A DNA stretch of 64,000 nt from Rhodoblastus sp963828185 (GCA_963828185.1 CAWHDV010000019.1:496001-560000); one strand, 5' to 3'; shown: positions 51,405 to 61,069, numbered from the stretch's first letter. The notes: a model not told the origin generated them from the sequence alone. Translations and numbers: made by a program.

Positions 51405-52784
51405 ATGTCTTATTCGGGCCGCTGCGGCGACGAGACCTTCTCCTTCGTCGATCTCAAGGCGCTTCTCGCGGCGGCCTCGTCGCGCCGCTCGGGCGACGAA
51501 CTGGCCGGGATCGCGGCTTTAAGCGACGCGGCGCGCGTCGCGGCGAAATTCATCCTCGCCGACCTGCCGCTGAAGACTTTTCTCGATGAGGCGCTCATCC
51601 CCTACGAGCAGGACGAGGTGACGCGGCTGATCCTCGACAGCCACGATATCAAGGCCTTCGCCCCGGTCGCCGCCATGACGGTCGGCGAGTTGCGCGATCA
51701 TCTGCTCTCCTATCACGTCGATTCCACGGCCCTGACCGCGCTGGCGGCGGGGCTGACGCCGGAAATGGCCGCGGCCGTCAGCAAGCTGATGCGCAACCAG
51801 GATCTGATCGCGGTTTCGCGCAAGGGCCGGGTCGTCTCGGCCTTCCGCAACACGATCGGGCTGGAAGGGCGCCTGTCCACGCGGTTGCAGCCCAACCATC
51901 CGGCCGACGACGCGAAGGGGATCGCGGCGGCGACGCTCGACGGGTTGGCGCATGGCGCGGGAGACGCCGTCATCGGCGTCAATCCCGCCTCTGACAATCC
52001 GCGCAACGCCATCTACCTGATTGAAATGCTGGATGAGTTGCGCCAGCGCTACGCCATTCCGACCCAGACCTGCGTTCTCACCCACGTCACCAACGCGCTA
52101 GAAATCATGCGGCGGGGCGCGCCGGTCGATCTGGTGTTCCAGTCGGTGGCCGGCAGCGAAGCCGCCAATCGCGGCTTCGGCGTCGACCTTGCCGTGCTCG
52201 ACGAAGCCTATGCCGCCGCCTTGTCGCTGCAACGCGGAACCGTCGGCCAGAACGTCATGTATTTCGAGACGGGGCAGGGCTCGGCGCTTTCCGCCGACGC
52301 CCATCACGGCGTCGACCAGCAGACCATGGAGGCGCGCGCCCATGCGGTGGCGCGGCGCTACAAACCTCTTCTCGTCAATACGGTCGTCGGCTTCATCGGC
52401 CCCGAATATCTTTACGACGGCAAGCAGATCATTCGCGCGGCGCTCGAGGATTTGTTTTGCGGAAAACTGCTCGGCCTGCCGATGGGCTGCGACGCCTGCT
52501 ACACCAACCACGCCGAAGCCGATTCCGATGACATGGACACGCTCATGGTGCTGCTGGCGGCGGCCAATTGCGCCTTCCTGATCACCGTGCCGGGCGCCGA
52601 CGACATCATGCTGAATTATCAGAGCCTGTCCTTCCATGACGCGCTATTCCTGCGCTCGACCTTCGGGCTGCGGCCCGCGCCGGAATTCGAGGACTGGCTG
52701 CAGCGGATGAACCTCAAGGACGGGCAAGGCCGCCTCGTCGATGTGCGGCACGCCGGTTTCGGCAGGTTGGGGAGGCTGGCGTGA
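51405..52784 (+). CDS. eutB: ethanolamine ammonia-lyase, large subunit
   Basis: EutB forms the active-site barrel of the adenosylcobalamin-dependent enzyme that splits ethanolamine into acetaldehyde and ammonia. The 459-residue protein has GVNPASDNPRNAIYLIEML, SVAGSEAANRGFGVDLAVLD, MYFETGQGSALSADAHHG and GCDACYTNHAEADSDDMDTL. It overlaps eutC by four bases (ATGA-type). No microcompartment, eutA reactivase or transporter gene is nearby, so this is the short, cytosolic version of the pathway. Confidence 0.96.
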   Translation: MSYSGRCGDETFSFVDLKALLAAASSRRSGDELAGIAALSDAARVAAKFILADLPLKTFLDEALIPYEQDEVTRLILDSHDIKAFAPVAAMTVGELRDHLLSYHVDSTALTALAAGLTPEMAAAVSKLMRNQDLIAVSRKGRVVSAFRNTIGLEGRLSTRLQPNHPADDAKGIAAATLDGLAHGAGDAVIGVNPASDNPRNAIYLIEMLDELRQRYAIPTQTCVLTHVTNALEIMRRGAPVDLVFQSVAGSEAANRGFGVDLAVLDEAYAAALSLQRGTVGQNVMYFETGQGSALSADAHHGVDQQTMEARAHAVARRYKPLLVNTVVGFIGPEYLYDGKQIIRAALEDLFCGKLLGLPMGCDACYTNHAEADSDDMDTLMVLLAAANCAFLITVPGADDIMLNYQSLSFHDALFLRSTFGLRPAPEFEDWLQRMNLKDGQGRLVDVRHAGFGRLGRLA

Positions 52785-53560
52785 GCGACAGCGAGAGCAG
52801 GATCGGCCCGGCCGACCCCTACGCCGCCCTGCGCGCCTCGACGCCGGCGCGAATCGGGCTGGGGCGCGCGGGCAATTCGCTGCCGACGCGGGCGCTGCTG
52901 GAGTTCCAGGCCGCTCACGCCCGCGCCCGCGACGCGGTGCATGCGGCCTTCGATGCGCAGGCTCTGGCGCGGGCGCTCAAGCCCCTGCCGACGATCTGCG
53001 TGCAATCGCGCGTCGGTGACGCCTCGTCCTATCTGCGCCGGCCTGATCTCGGACGCCGGCTTGACGAGGAATCGCGCGAAAAACTGACCGCTGTCGCGGG
53101 AAAACCGGATGTCGTCTTCGTCGTCGCCGACGGGCTTTCCGCGGGCGCGGTCGAGGCGCAGGCCGCGCCGCTGCTCGCCGCCTGCCTGCCGGCGCTGGAT
53201 GGCCTGGCGATCGGCCCTGTCGTCATCGCCCGCCATGCGCGCGTCGCTCTGGGCGACGAAATTGGCGCCTGTCTAGGCGGAAAGCTCTGTGTGCTGCTCG
53301 TTGGCGAGCGGCCGGGCCTTAGCGTCGCGGACAGCCTCGGCGTCTACCTGACCTATGATCCGCGTCCGGGACGGCGCGACAGCGAGCGCAACTGCATCTC
53401 CAACATTCACGCCAATGGCGGGCTGACCATTTTCCAAGCGGTCGAGAAGCTCGTCTGGCTTTTACGCGAGGCGCTCGGACGAGGCGTGACCGGGGTAGAG
53501 CTCAAGGAAAATTCGGGCGCGCTGGCCGCGCCCGACGTCGCGAAACGCCTGATCGAATGA
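52781..53560 (+). CDS. eutC: ethanolamine ammonia-lyase, small subunit
   Basis: EutC completes the B12-binding site of ethanolamine ammonia-lyase. The 259-residue protein has TPARIGLGRAGNSLPTRALL, VADGLSAGAVEAQA, CVLLVGERPGLSVADSLGVY and RNCISNIHANGG. Its GTG start overlaps the eutB stop by four bases. A hairpin with a downstream T-rich stretch follows. Confidence 0.95.
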   Translation: MSDSESRIGPADPYAALRASTPARIGLGRAGNSLPTRALLEFQAAHARARDAVHAAFDAQALARALKPLPTICVQSRVGDASSYLRRPDLGRRLDEESREKLTAVAGKPDVVFVVADGLSAGAVEAQAAPLLAACLPALDGLAIGPVVIARHARVALGDEIGACLGGKLCVLLVGERPGLSVADSLGVYLTYDPRPGRRDSERNCISNIHANGGLTIFQAVEKLVWLLREALGRGVTGVELKENSGALAAPDVAKRLIE

Positions 53561-53567
53561 TCGAGGG

Positions 53568-53593
53568 GGCGACGGGCTCACGCTCCCGTCGCC
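53568..53593 (+). terminator. hairpin after eutC
   Basis: Perfect 9-bp arms (53568-53576 and 53585-53593) follow the eutC stop. The T-rich stretch (TTTTATTTGTTTT) starts about 12 bases later, so it is a likely but not textbook terminator, lying between convergent genes. Confidence 0.6.
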
Positions 53594-53607
53594 GCGAGAA
53601 TCGGGTT

Positions 53608-54084
53608 TTATTTGTTTTCCTCGGCGGTGCGCTTGTCGAGGTAGGCCCTGATCGCCCACACAGCCTCCTGGGTGAAGACGCTGCTGTAGCTCGGCATGGT
53701 CACGCGACCCTCGGAATTCTGTTTACCGCTCAGGACCATTTGCTTGAAGTAACTGTCGGAGTCATTGAAGCAGGAGTCCTTCTCCTTTCCCGGAGCGTCG
53801 CCCACGCATTCCTTGGCGTCCTGCAGCAGATCGGGGGCCATGCCGCCGGCCTCGCCGTTCAAGCCATGGCATCCCGCGCAATTGTGCAAATAGCCGACGG
53901 CGCCAATGGCCTCCGCCTTGGCGTTGCCGCGCCAGGGATTGGACGGGAGCCACGTTGTGCCGAGCGACGGCAGTCCGGTGGTGTCCACGGGATGCGGGGT
54001 CACATCGCCGTGGGCCAGCGCCTGCGCGGAAGCCAGCGCCAAAAAAGTCGCGGCCATACCAGCCAAACCCGTTAGTTTACGCAT
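53608..54084 (-). CDS. PedF-like cytochrome c-550
   Basis: A periplasmic monohaem cytochrome c of 158 residues resembling PedF, the electron acceptor of PQQ-dependent alcohol dehydrogenases, and related methanotroph cytochromes. The signal peptide ends ASAQALA|HGDV. The conserved N-terminal HGDVTPHPVDTTGLPSLG and NPWRGNAKAEAIG precede the haem site CAGCH. The distal Met is probably in GRVTMPSYS. An insert with two extra cysteines (ECVGDAPGKEKDSC) is not in Pseudomonas PedF. No alcohol dehydrogenase gene is in the window. The start at 54084 gives the signal peptide. Confidence 0.8.
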   Translation of the reverse strand: MRKLTGLAGMAATFLALASAQALAHGDVTPHPVDTTGLPSLGTTWLPSNPWRGNAKAEAIGAVGYLHNCAGCHGLNGEAGGMAPDLLQDAKECVGDAPGKEKDSCFNDSDSYFKQMVLSGKQNSEGRVTMPSYSSVFTQEAVWAIRAYLDKRTAEENK

Positions 54085-54444
54085 GCCAAAAAGCTCCCTG
54101 GCGATCGATTTTCGCTTGTTTAGTCGCATGTTCAAGACGTTGACGTATTCAATGCGGCGCAGCCCCGATGGGTCGCAAGTGTACTTTGGTCGCACATGCG
54201 CCGATGCGGTCTTTGGCCGGCGCGTCTGAGAGGAATTATGCTTGGATTGCCTGCTTCCAGGCGCCGTTCGACTGATGAATGGCTGTCTGATACTTCTGCT
54301 GGATGGCTATGACAGCGTGGGCCCGGCCGGGAAGACTGCGTCTTCGTCGAGGAAAGGGCGCGCCCCATCGCTGCGTTCGGCTGGCGCGCACGCACGCGAT
54401 GAGCGGCGACGTGAGGCCGCGACGCGCGGCGCGGCCTCGGTTTA
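54085..54444. other. intergenic region without a recognised gene
   Basis: About 360 bases between the cytochrome gene and bfr, both on the minus strand. It must contain the cytochrome promoter. I see only low-quality frames and no convincing repeat, RNA or hairpin. Confidence 0.5.
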
Positions 54445-54921
54445 TCAGCTCAGTTCGCCGATATGCTTTTGCGCGTAGAGCGGCAGGCCGACCTGCTTGA
54501 TAAGCTCGAGCTGCGTTTCGAGAAAATCTATATGTTCTTCCTCGTCGTGCGCAAGGTCCTCGAACAGGTTCTTGCTGACGCGATCGTTGATCGACACGCA
54601 ATAGGCGGCGGCTTCAAGATACAAAGCCCGCGCTGAAACTTCGGAAGCCAGGTCCAGTCCGATTACTTCCTGCACATTTTCGCCGATTGTCAGGGCGTTC
54701 AGCTCCTGCATGTTGGGAAAACCTTCGAGGAAAAGGATGCGCGTGGTGAACCGGTCGGCGTGGGTCATCTCCTCGATCAATTCCTCGCGCCATTTCTTGG
54801 CGAGCCCTTTGTAGCCCCAATTGTCGAGAATTCGGTAGTGCAGCCAGTACTGGTTGATGGCGGTCAACTCGCTGCGCAAACCCTTGTTGAGGTATTCGAT
54901 CACCCTTGTATCGCCGCGCAT
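54445..54921 (-). CDS. bfr: bacterioferritin
   Basis: Bfr stores iron in a 24-subunit shell with haem between subunit pairs. The 158-residue protein keeps the ferroxidase ligands in LRSELTAINQYWLHYRIL, EEMTHADRFTTRILFLEG and DLAHDEEEHIDFLETQLELI, and the haem-ligand Met equivalent to Met52 in EEMTHAD. The bfd gene lies upstream on the same strand. Confidence 0.96.
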   Translation of the reverse strand: MRGDTRVIEYLNKGLRSELTAINQYWLHYRILDNWGYKGLAKKWREELIEEMTHADRFTTRILFLEGFPNMQELNALTIGENVQEVIGLDLASEVSARALYLEAAAYCVSINDRVSKNLFEDLAHDEEEHIDFLETQLELIKQVGLPLYAQKHIGELS

Positions 54922-55031
54922 GACCTTACTCCCTCTGTCGCCGCCTCAGACAGCCTGCACCCCGCACCGGACCATGTCGGCGCAGCTTGGCAACAGGAGC
55001 CGCCGGAAATCGTTCCGCGATCAGAGTAAAA

Positions 55032-55268
55032 TCATTCGGCTGCGGTAGCTAGCGCAAACTCTCCGCTTTCAGTGGCGGCGGCGGCCTGCGCATCCTTCTC
55101 CGTCTCGCGTTCGAAAATCGACTGGATATTGCGCACACAGCGCCCACATTTCGGCGCGCGTCCAATGCTGCGAAAGACATCGCGCGCTTTTTCGGCGGAA
55201 GCGCCGCAGGGCTTGACGCAGGCCCGGACATCCCGGTCCGATATCACATTGCACGAGCAGAGAATCAT
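55032..55268 (-). CDS. bfd: bacterioferritin-associated ferredoxin
   Basis: Bfd reduces bacterioferritin to release iron. The 78-residue protein starts MILCSCNVISDRDVRACVK and has the four [2Fe-2S] ligands as CxC (CSC) and CxxC (PKCGRCVRN). It has an acidic/Ala-rich tail not seen in E. coli. It lies 110 bases upstream of bfr in the same direction. An alternative start at 55289 is possible. Confidence 0.92.
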   Translation of the reverse strand: MILCSCNVISDRDVRACVKPCGASAEKARDVFRSIGRAPKCGRCVRNIQSIFERETEKDAQAAAATESGEFALATAAE

Positions 55269-55384
55269 TGCGGTGAAAAACTCCCTCACTGTTCAGGCGA
55301 CAGTAAACAGGCGGCCTCGACGCCAGGAAAGAAATTCGTGTCGCATTAGATTGTTTCTAAACTGCGACGGCGCAACGACGCGCG

Positions 55385-55423
55385 AAAAAAATAGCGGCCC
55401 GAAAGGCTGAGGCCTTTCGGGCC
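55385..55423 (-). terminator. terminator of the formate dehydrogenase/transporter operon
   Basis: Perfect 12-bp arms (55396-55407 and 55412-55423) with a TGAG loop lead into a T-run (TATTTTTTT) on the minus strand, just after the transporter stop. Confidence 0.92.
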
Positions 55424-55459
55424 GGCAATTCCGCCAGGGCGCAGTTCATCCCGACCAGA

Positions 55460-57106
55460 TCACACCAGCACCCACGCTTTTCCAAGCGCGATGACAACGC
55501 CGATCAGGAAGGGGACGCCAACGGCGGCCCAGGCCAAGCCGCCGGCGAAGCCAAATCGGCCACGCGCGGCGTGCTGCGGATCGCCCTTGATGAAGTCTTC
55601 GTGTTGCAGCGATTTTTCGCGCGCCAGCTCCTCGTCGGTCATGTGGTTCTTGTCGGCGACCGGCCGGATCAGCAGGTTGCAGATCAGCCCGAGCAGCAGC
55701 ATGCCCGCGAGGATATGCAGGGTTCCGTCATAGACGAGGTTGTGCGCCACGCCGGCGTTGATCTGCGCCTGCCGCAATTCGGCGATCAGCGAGGGCCCGA
55801 CCACGCCCGCCACCGACCACGCTGTCAGGATGCGGCCATGGATCGCGCCGACCATCTGGGTGCCGAAGAGATCCGCCAGATAGGCGGGCACGGTGGCGAA
55901 GCCGCCGCCATACATGGTGAGGATCAGGCAGATCGCCGCGACGAACAGGCCGGCCTCCTGATGGTGGCCGAGCACCGGCAGCAACATGTAGACGCCCATG
56001 CCGAGTACGAAGAAGACCGTATAGGTCATCTTGCGTCCGATATGGTCGGACATCGACGCCCAGAACAGGCGTCCAAGGCTGTTGAACAGGCTGATCAGGC
56101 CGACGAGGCCGGCGGCCGCGGCGGCGATGCCGGCCTTTTGCGAAAGCGTCAAGGCGGCGAGGCTGTCGACGCCGATCAACTTGGCTCCGAACACGTCCTG
56201 CAGCATCGGGCTGGCCATGGAGATCACGCCGATGCCCGCCGTGACGTTCAGACACAGCACCGCCCAGACCAGCCAGAATTGCGGCGTCTTCCAGGCCACG
56301 TCGAGATGCACGTCCTTGTGCGAGATCAGCGATTTCATCTGGGATTTTGCCGGCGGCGTCCAGCCTTGCGGAATCCAGCCAGAGGGAGCGACGCGGAACC
56401 CGAAGGCCCCGAGCGACATGACGACGAAATACAGCACGCCCATGGCCATCAGCGTCCATGCGATGGCGTCGCCGCCGCCGTCCGGCGCGAAATGTTTCAT
56501 CAGCGCCACCGCGATGGGGGCGCCGATCATGGCGCCGCCGCCATAGCCCATGATGGCGAAGCCGGTGGCCATGCCGCGACGGTCGGGGAACCACTTGATC
56601 AGCGTCGAAACCGGGCTGATATAGCCAAGTCCCTGTCCGACGCCGCCGATGACGCCGCAGCCGAGCCAGAGCAGCCAGAGTTGGTGGACCATCACGCCGA
56701 CGCCGCCGACGATGAGGCCGCCGCCCCAGCACAAGGCGGCGATGAAGCCGGCTTTGCGCGGCCCGGCGTGCTCGAGCCAGCCGCCGAACAGCGCCGCCGA
56801 CACGCCGAGCATGGCGATGAAGATTTCGAAGGTCGGCGTGACCATCGGCACGGTCCAGTTGCAGGTCGTGGTGAACATCATGCCGAAGAAGCCGATGTTC
56901 TGGCAGGCCTGCGCATTGGCCGCCGGAAGGATGCGCGTCATCGGCAGCCAGAACACCGAAAACCCATAGGCCATGCCGATGCACAGATGGATCGCAAGCG
57001 CGGCGGGCGGAACCAGCCAGCGATTGAAATTTGGCCCGGCGACGGTGGCCTGTCGGTCGAGCAGCCCCACAGATGGGACTGGACCCATGTTCACTCCAGC
57101 GGTCAT
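55460..57106 (-). CDS. MFS transporter, oxalate/formate antiporter family
   Basis: A 548-residue, 12-helix major facilitator of the OxlT-like oxalate:formate antiporter group. Segments include LAIHLCIGMAYGFSVFWLPM, GGWLEHAGPRKAGFIAALCW, YISPVSTLIKWFPDRRGMAT, LFNSLGRLFWASMSDHIGRK and a long extra loop in the first half. The start at 57106 has GGGAGG five bases upstream. It begins 33 bases after fdsD and ends at the operon terminator, so it is the last gene of the formate dehydrogenase operon and probably moves formate, oxalate or a related acid. Confidence 0.88.
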   Translation of the reverse strand: MTAGVNMGPVPSVGLLDRQATVAGPNFNRWLVPPAALAIHLCIGMAYGFSVFWLPMTRILPAANAQACQNIGFFGMMFTTTCNWTVPMVTPTFEIFIAMLGVSAALFGGWLEHAGPRKAGFIAALCWGGGLIVGGVGVMVHQLWLLWLGCGVIGGVGQGLGYISPVSTLIKWFPDRRGMATGFAIMGYGGGAMIGAPIAVALMKHFAPDGGGDAIAWTLMAMGVLYFVVMSLGAFGFRVAPSGWIPQGWTPPAKSQMKSLISHKDVHLDVAWKTPQFWLVWAVLCLNVTAGIGVISMASPMLQDVFGAKLIGVDSLAALTLSQKAGIAAAAAGLVGLISLFNSLGRLFWASMSDHIGRKMTYTVFFVLGMGVYMLLPVLGHHQEAGLFVAAICLILTMYGGGFATVPAYLADLFGTQMVGAIHGRILTAWSVAGVVGPSLIAELRQAQINAGVAHNLVYDGTLHILAGMLLLGLICNLLIRPVADKNHMTDEELAREKSLQHEDFIKGDPQHAARGRFGFAGGLAWAAVGVPFLIGVVIALGKAWVLV

Positions 57107-57139
57107 ATTTGCCTCCCATATCATTGTTTTATCGTTGTT

Positions 57140-57400
57140 TTATAGGTCGGTATTTTTTCTTCTCTTGATCGCCCCGCGCGCCGCCACGAGGAGCGGCGGC
57201 GCCTGCCGGCCCGGTTCGTCGAGCGCAGCGAGGAATTCCTCGCGCATTTTCGGCGTCCAGAAATGATTGATATGGTCGGCGATGGCCGCTGCCGCTTTCT
57301 CTTCTGGATAGGATTTGAAATAGGCCGCGATTTCCTGCGCCATGCGGATCAGTTTTCCCGGTCCTTCCGCGCCGGGGAAATGATTGGTTTCGATGTTCAT
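57140..57400 (-). CDS. fdsD: formate dehydrogenase delta subunit
   Basis: FdsD is a small subunit (86 residues) of the soluble NAD-dependent molybdenum formate dehydrogenase. It has the family pattern LIRMAQEIAAYFKSYPEEKA, then ADHINHFWTPKMREEFLAAL. It overlaps fdhD/fdsC by four bases. Confidence 0.92.
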   Translation of the reverse strand: MNIETNHFPGAEGPGKLIRMAQEIAAYFKSYPEEKAAAAIADHINHFWTPKMREEFLAALDEPGRQAPPLLVAARGAIKRRKNTDL

Positions 57401-58239
57401 GACGCAGCCGCCTCCTTTTCGACACCGTCTCCGGACGCCAGTGCGCCGGTAAAGAGCATCACGCCGTCCGCGCGGGCGACGGCCGCCAATGTCAGGCCCA
57501 AGGCCTGCGCCCTGTCAATCGCCAGCGAGGTCGGCGCCGAGATGGCGACCAGCGTCGTCGCGCCGAAGATAGCCGTCTTTTCAACCATTTCAAAAGAAGC
57601 GCGGCTGGTGACGACGACGAATCCGTCGCGGGGCGAGATTTTCTCCCGCAGCAGCGCGCCGATCAGCTTGTCGAGCGCGTTATGGCGGCCGACGTCTTCG
57701 CGCAGGGCGAGGATCGCGCCGTCGCGCGAGCAGAAGGCGGCGGCGTGCACGGCATGGGTAAGGGCGTTGAGCCGCTGGTTCTTTTCGAGATTGGACAACG
57801 CCGCGAACAGCGCTTTGCGCGCAATCGGCGCGGTCGGCGCGACAACCCCGGCCTGAGGCAATTGCTCCACGGTCTCGACGCCGCACAGGCCGCAAGACGT
57901 GCGGCCGGTCAGGACGCGGCGGCGCGCCAGATGCTCGCGAAAGCGCCCGGGCGCGAGTTCGATCTCCAGCGCCAGGCCCCTGTCCTGCACCGACGCCTTG
58001 ACGCCGCGGATTTCATCGGCCGTGCGGACAATTCCCTCGGTAAGGCTGAAGCCATAAGCGAAATCTTCGACATCGCCGGGGCTCGCCATCATGACCGCAT
58101 AGGGCGCGTCGCCATAGACAAAGCTGACCGGGATTTCGACGGCGATGGCGCGCTGGGAAGGGCAAACGAGGCCGCTTGCGGCCTCGACTTTTTGAGCCCG
58201 CGTCAGTCTCGACGCAGGGATGGACTCATTCCGCGGCAT
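57397..58239 (-). CDS. fdhD: formate dehydrogenase accessory sulfurtransferase
   Basis: FdhD/FdsC transfers sulfur from a cysteine desulfurase to the molybdenum cofactor to activate formate dehydrogenase. The 280-residue protein has MASPGDVEDFAYGFSLTEGI, the paired cysteines in TSCGLCGVETVEQL, AFCSRDGAILALREDVGRHN and VVTSRASFEMVEK. It overlaps fdsA by 14 bases and fdsD by four. Confidence 0.94.
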   Translation of the reverse strand: MPRNESIPASRLTRAQKVEAASGLVCPSQRAIAVEIPVSFVYGDAPYAVMMASPGDVEDFAYGFSLTEGIVRTADEIRGVKASVQDRGLALEIELAPGRFREHLARRRVLTGRTSCGLCGVETVEQLPQAGVVAPTAPIARKALFAALSNLEKNQRLNALTHAVHAAAFCSRDGAILALREDVGRHNALDKLIGALLREKISPRDGFVVVTSRASFEMVEKTAIFGATTLVAISAPTSLAIDRAQALGLTLAAVARADGVMLFTGALASGDGVEKEAAAS

Positions 58240-61069
58240 CCGGCGCGACCTCCAGGACCTTCCTGAGCGTAACGTCTTCCTCGTTGTTGCGTTCCTGCCA
58301 TGCGGACAACGAGTTGGCGCGGCGCACTTCCACCGCCGTCACTTTGTATTCCGGGCAACTTGTCGCCCAATCGGCATTGTCGGTGGTCACGACATTGGCG
58401 CCGGAGCCGGGATAGTGGAAGGTCGTGTAAACAACGCCCGGCTGCATGCGTTCCGAGATTTTCGCACGCAACGAAATATTGCCGCTGCGGCTGGCGAGCG
58501 AAACCAGGTCCTCGTCGAGAATGCCGCGTTGTTCCGCGTCGAACGGATGGATTTCGAGCACGTCCTCCTTGTGCCAGAAGGCGTTTTCGGTGCGCCGCGT
58601 CTGCGCGCCGACATTGTACTGCGACAGGATGCGTCCGGTGGTGAGGATCAGCGGATAGCGCGGACCGACGCGTTCGGTGGTCGGCACGAATTCGGTCAGC
58701 ATGAACTGCCCCTTGCCGATGACGAAGCGTTCGACATGCATGATCGGCGTGCCCTCGGGGGCCGCATCGTTGCACGGCCATTGCACCGAGCCGAGTTCGT
58801 CGAGCTTGGCATAGCTCACGCCCTTGAACGTCGGGGTGAGCCTGGCGATCTCGTCCATGATTTCGCTCGGATGCGAATAGTTCATCTCGTAGCCGAGCGC
58901 CTTCGACAGATCGAGGGCGACCTGCCATTCCTCCTTGCCGCAAAGCGGCGCCATGACCTTGCGCACGCGGTTGATGCGCCGCTCGGCGTTGGTGAAGGTG
59001 CCGTCCTTTTCGAGGAAGGAGGCGCCCGGCAGGAAGACATGGGCGTATTTTGCCGTCTCGTTCAGGAACAGGTCCTGGATGATCAGGCACTCCATGGCCG
59101 CGAGGCCCGCCGTGACATGCTGGGTATTCGGGTCGGATTGGGCGATGTCCTCGCCCTGCACGAACAGGCCCTTGAAGTTCCCAGCGACCGCCTCGTCGAG
59201 CATGTTGGGAATGCGCAGGCCGGGCTCGTCGTCGAGCTTGACGTTCCACAGGGCCTCGAAGCTTTCGCGCACGCTGTCCTCGGAAACGTGGCGATAGCCG
59301 GGAAACTCATGCGGGAAGGAGCCCATGTCGCAGGAGCCCTGGACATTGTTCTGGCCGCGCAGCGGATTAACGCCCGCGCCGACATGGCCGATATTGCCGG
59401 TGGCCATGGCGAGATTCGCGAGGCACATCACCGCCGTCGAGCCCTGGCTGTGTTCGGTCACGCCGAGGCCGTAATAAATGGCGCCATTCTTCACCGAGGC
59501 GTAAAGCCGCGCGGACGCGCGCAGATCGGCCGCAGGCACGCCGGTGTATGTCTCGCTCTGCTCGGGCGAATGCTCCTCGAGCGCCATGAATCGCGCCCAG
59601 GCCTCGAATTCCTCGACGTCGCAACGCGTCCGCACATAATCCTCGTCCACCAGTCCCTCGGTGACGATGACATGGGCCATGGCGTTGAGCAGGGCGACAT
59701 TGGTTCCCGGCTTCAGCTTCAGATGATAAGCCGCCTGGACATGCGGCGTGCGCACCAGGTCAATGCCGCGCGGATCGGCGACGATCAGCTTGGCGCCGGC
59801 GCGCAGGCGCTTCTTCATCCGCGAGCCGAACACCGGATGGCCGTCGGTCGGATTGGCGCCGATGACGAAGATGACGTCCGCCTGATCGACCGATTTGAAA
59901 TCATTGGTTCCGGCGGATGTGCCGAGCGTCGATTTCAAGCCGTAGCCGGTCGGCGAATGGCAGACGCGGGCGCAGGTGTCCACGTTATTGTTGCGGAAGG
60001 CGGCGCGCGTCATCTTCTGCAGCAGGAAGACTTCCTCGTTGGTGCAGCGCGACGATGTGATCACGCCGATCAACTCGCGCCCGTATTTCGCCTGCACGCC
60101 CTTCAGCCCATTGGCGGCGGCGGCGATGGCCTCTTCCCAGGAAACCTCGCGCCAGGCGTCGGTGATCCTTTCGCGGACCATCGGCTTGAGCATGCGGTCC
60201 TTGTGCGTGGCGTAGCCATAGGCGAAACGCCCCTTGATGCAGGAGTGGCCTTCATTGGCCTTGCCCTGCTTGTAAGGAACCATGCGGATGAGCTTGTCGC
60301 CGCGCATTTCCGCCTTGAACGAGCAGCCGACGCCGCAATAAGCGCAAGTGGTGACGACGGAATGCTCCGGCATTCCCTGCTCGATGACGCTTTTTTCGAT
60401 CAACGATCCGGTCGGGCAGGCCTGGACGCAGGCGCCGCAGGAGACGCACTCCGAATTGACGAAATCGGTCGGGCCTGGCGCGATGCGTGAATCGAAGCCA
60501 CGCCCCTCGACGGTCAGGGCGAATGTGCCCTGCACCTCTTCGCAGGCGCGCACGCAACGGCTGCAGACAATGCATTTGGCTGGGTCATAAGCGAAATAGG
60601 GATTGGATTCGTCCTTGGCGTCGTCGAGATGGCTCTCGCCGTCAAACCCGTAGCGCACCTGCCGCAAGCCGACTTCGGCCGCGGCGTCGCGGAATTCGCC
60701 GCCGCCGTCAGGGGAAATGAGGACGTCGCGCGGATAATCGGAAGCATAGAGCTCCATCACGCCGCGGCGCAGCCTCGCCAGCTTCTCGCTCTGGGTGCGG
60801 ACAACCATGCCCTCTTCCGCCGGGGTCGTGCAGGAGGCGGGCGTCCCGCGCCGTCCCTCGATTTCGACCAGGCAGAGTCGGCAGGAGCCGAACGGCTCCA
60901 GGCTGTCGGTGGCGCAGAGCTTCGGGATCTTCACGTCCCGGCTCATCGCGGCGGCCATCACCGACGTTCCCTTCGGAACGCTGACGCGCTCGCCGTCGAT
61001 GGTGAGGGTGACTTTTTCTTCGGTCAGCCGGATCGGCGTGCCGAAGTCGATATCCGTGACGAGGCTCAT
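58226..61069 (-). CDS. fdsA: NAD-dependent formate dehydrogenase alpha subunit
   Basis: The catalytic subunit (947 residues) that oxidises formate to CO2 at a bis-MGD molybdenum centre. A [2Fe-2S] domain comes first (VTLTIDGERVSVPKGTSVMA, then CRLCLVEIEGRRGTP). Ferredoxin-type clusters follow (CIVCSRCVRACEEVQG, then CVSCGACVQACPTGSL), then the Mo-domain cluster (TTCAYCGVGCSFKAEM) and the Mo-ligand cysteine in NNVDTCARVCHSPTG with the conserved His. It lies between fdsB (nine-base gap) and fdhD. Confidence 0.95.
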   Translation of the reverse strand: MSLVTDIDFGTPIRLTEEKVTLTIDGERVSVPKGTSVMAAAMSRDVKIPKLCATDSLEPFGSCRLCLVEIEGRRGTPASCTTPAEEGMVVRTQSEKLARLRRGVMELYASDYPRDVLISPDGGGEFRDAAAEVGLRQVRYGFDGESHLDDAKDESNPYFAYDPAKCIVCSRCVRACEEVQGTFALTVEGRGFDSRIAPGPTDFVNSECVSCGACVQACPTGSLIEKSVIEQGMPEHSVVTTCAYCGVGCSFKAEMRGDKLIRMVPYKQGKANEGHSCIKGRFAYGYATHKDRMLKPMVRERITDAWREVSWEEAIAAAANGLKGVQAKYGRELIGVITSSRCTNEEVFLLQKMTRAAFRNNNVDTCARVCHSPTGYGLKSTLGTSAGTNDFKSVDQADVIFVIGANPTDGHPVFGSRMKKRLRAGAKLIVADPRGIDLVRTPHVQAAYHLKLKPGTNVALLNAMAHVIVTEGLVDEDYVRTRCDVEEFEAWARFMALEEHSPEQSETYTGVPAADLRASARLYASVKNGAIYYGLGVTEHSQGSTAVMCLANLAMATGNIGHVGAGVNPLRGQNNVQGSCDMGSFPHEFPGYRHVSEDSVRESFEALWNVKLDDEPGLRIPNMLDEAVAGNFKGLFVQGEDIAQSDPNTQHVTAGLAAMECLIIQDLFLNETAKYAHVFLPGASFLEKDGTFTNAERRINRVRKVMAPLCGKEEWQVALDLSKALGYEMNYSHPSEIMDEIARLTPTFKGVSYAKLDELGSVQWPCNDAAPEGTPIMHVERFVIGKGQFMLTEFVPTTERVGPRYPLILTTGRILSQYNVGAQTRRTENAFWHKEDVLEIHPFDAEQRGILDEDLVSLASRSGNISLRAKISERMQPGVVYTTFHYPGSGANVVTTDNADWATSCPEYKVTAVEVRRANSLSAWQERNNEEDVTLRKVLEVAPDAAE

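Noticed and set aside
58220..60490. A 756-residue open frame opposite fdsA
   Set aside because: Antisense shadow of a well-conserved fdsA; composition is the mirror of the real gene.
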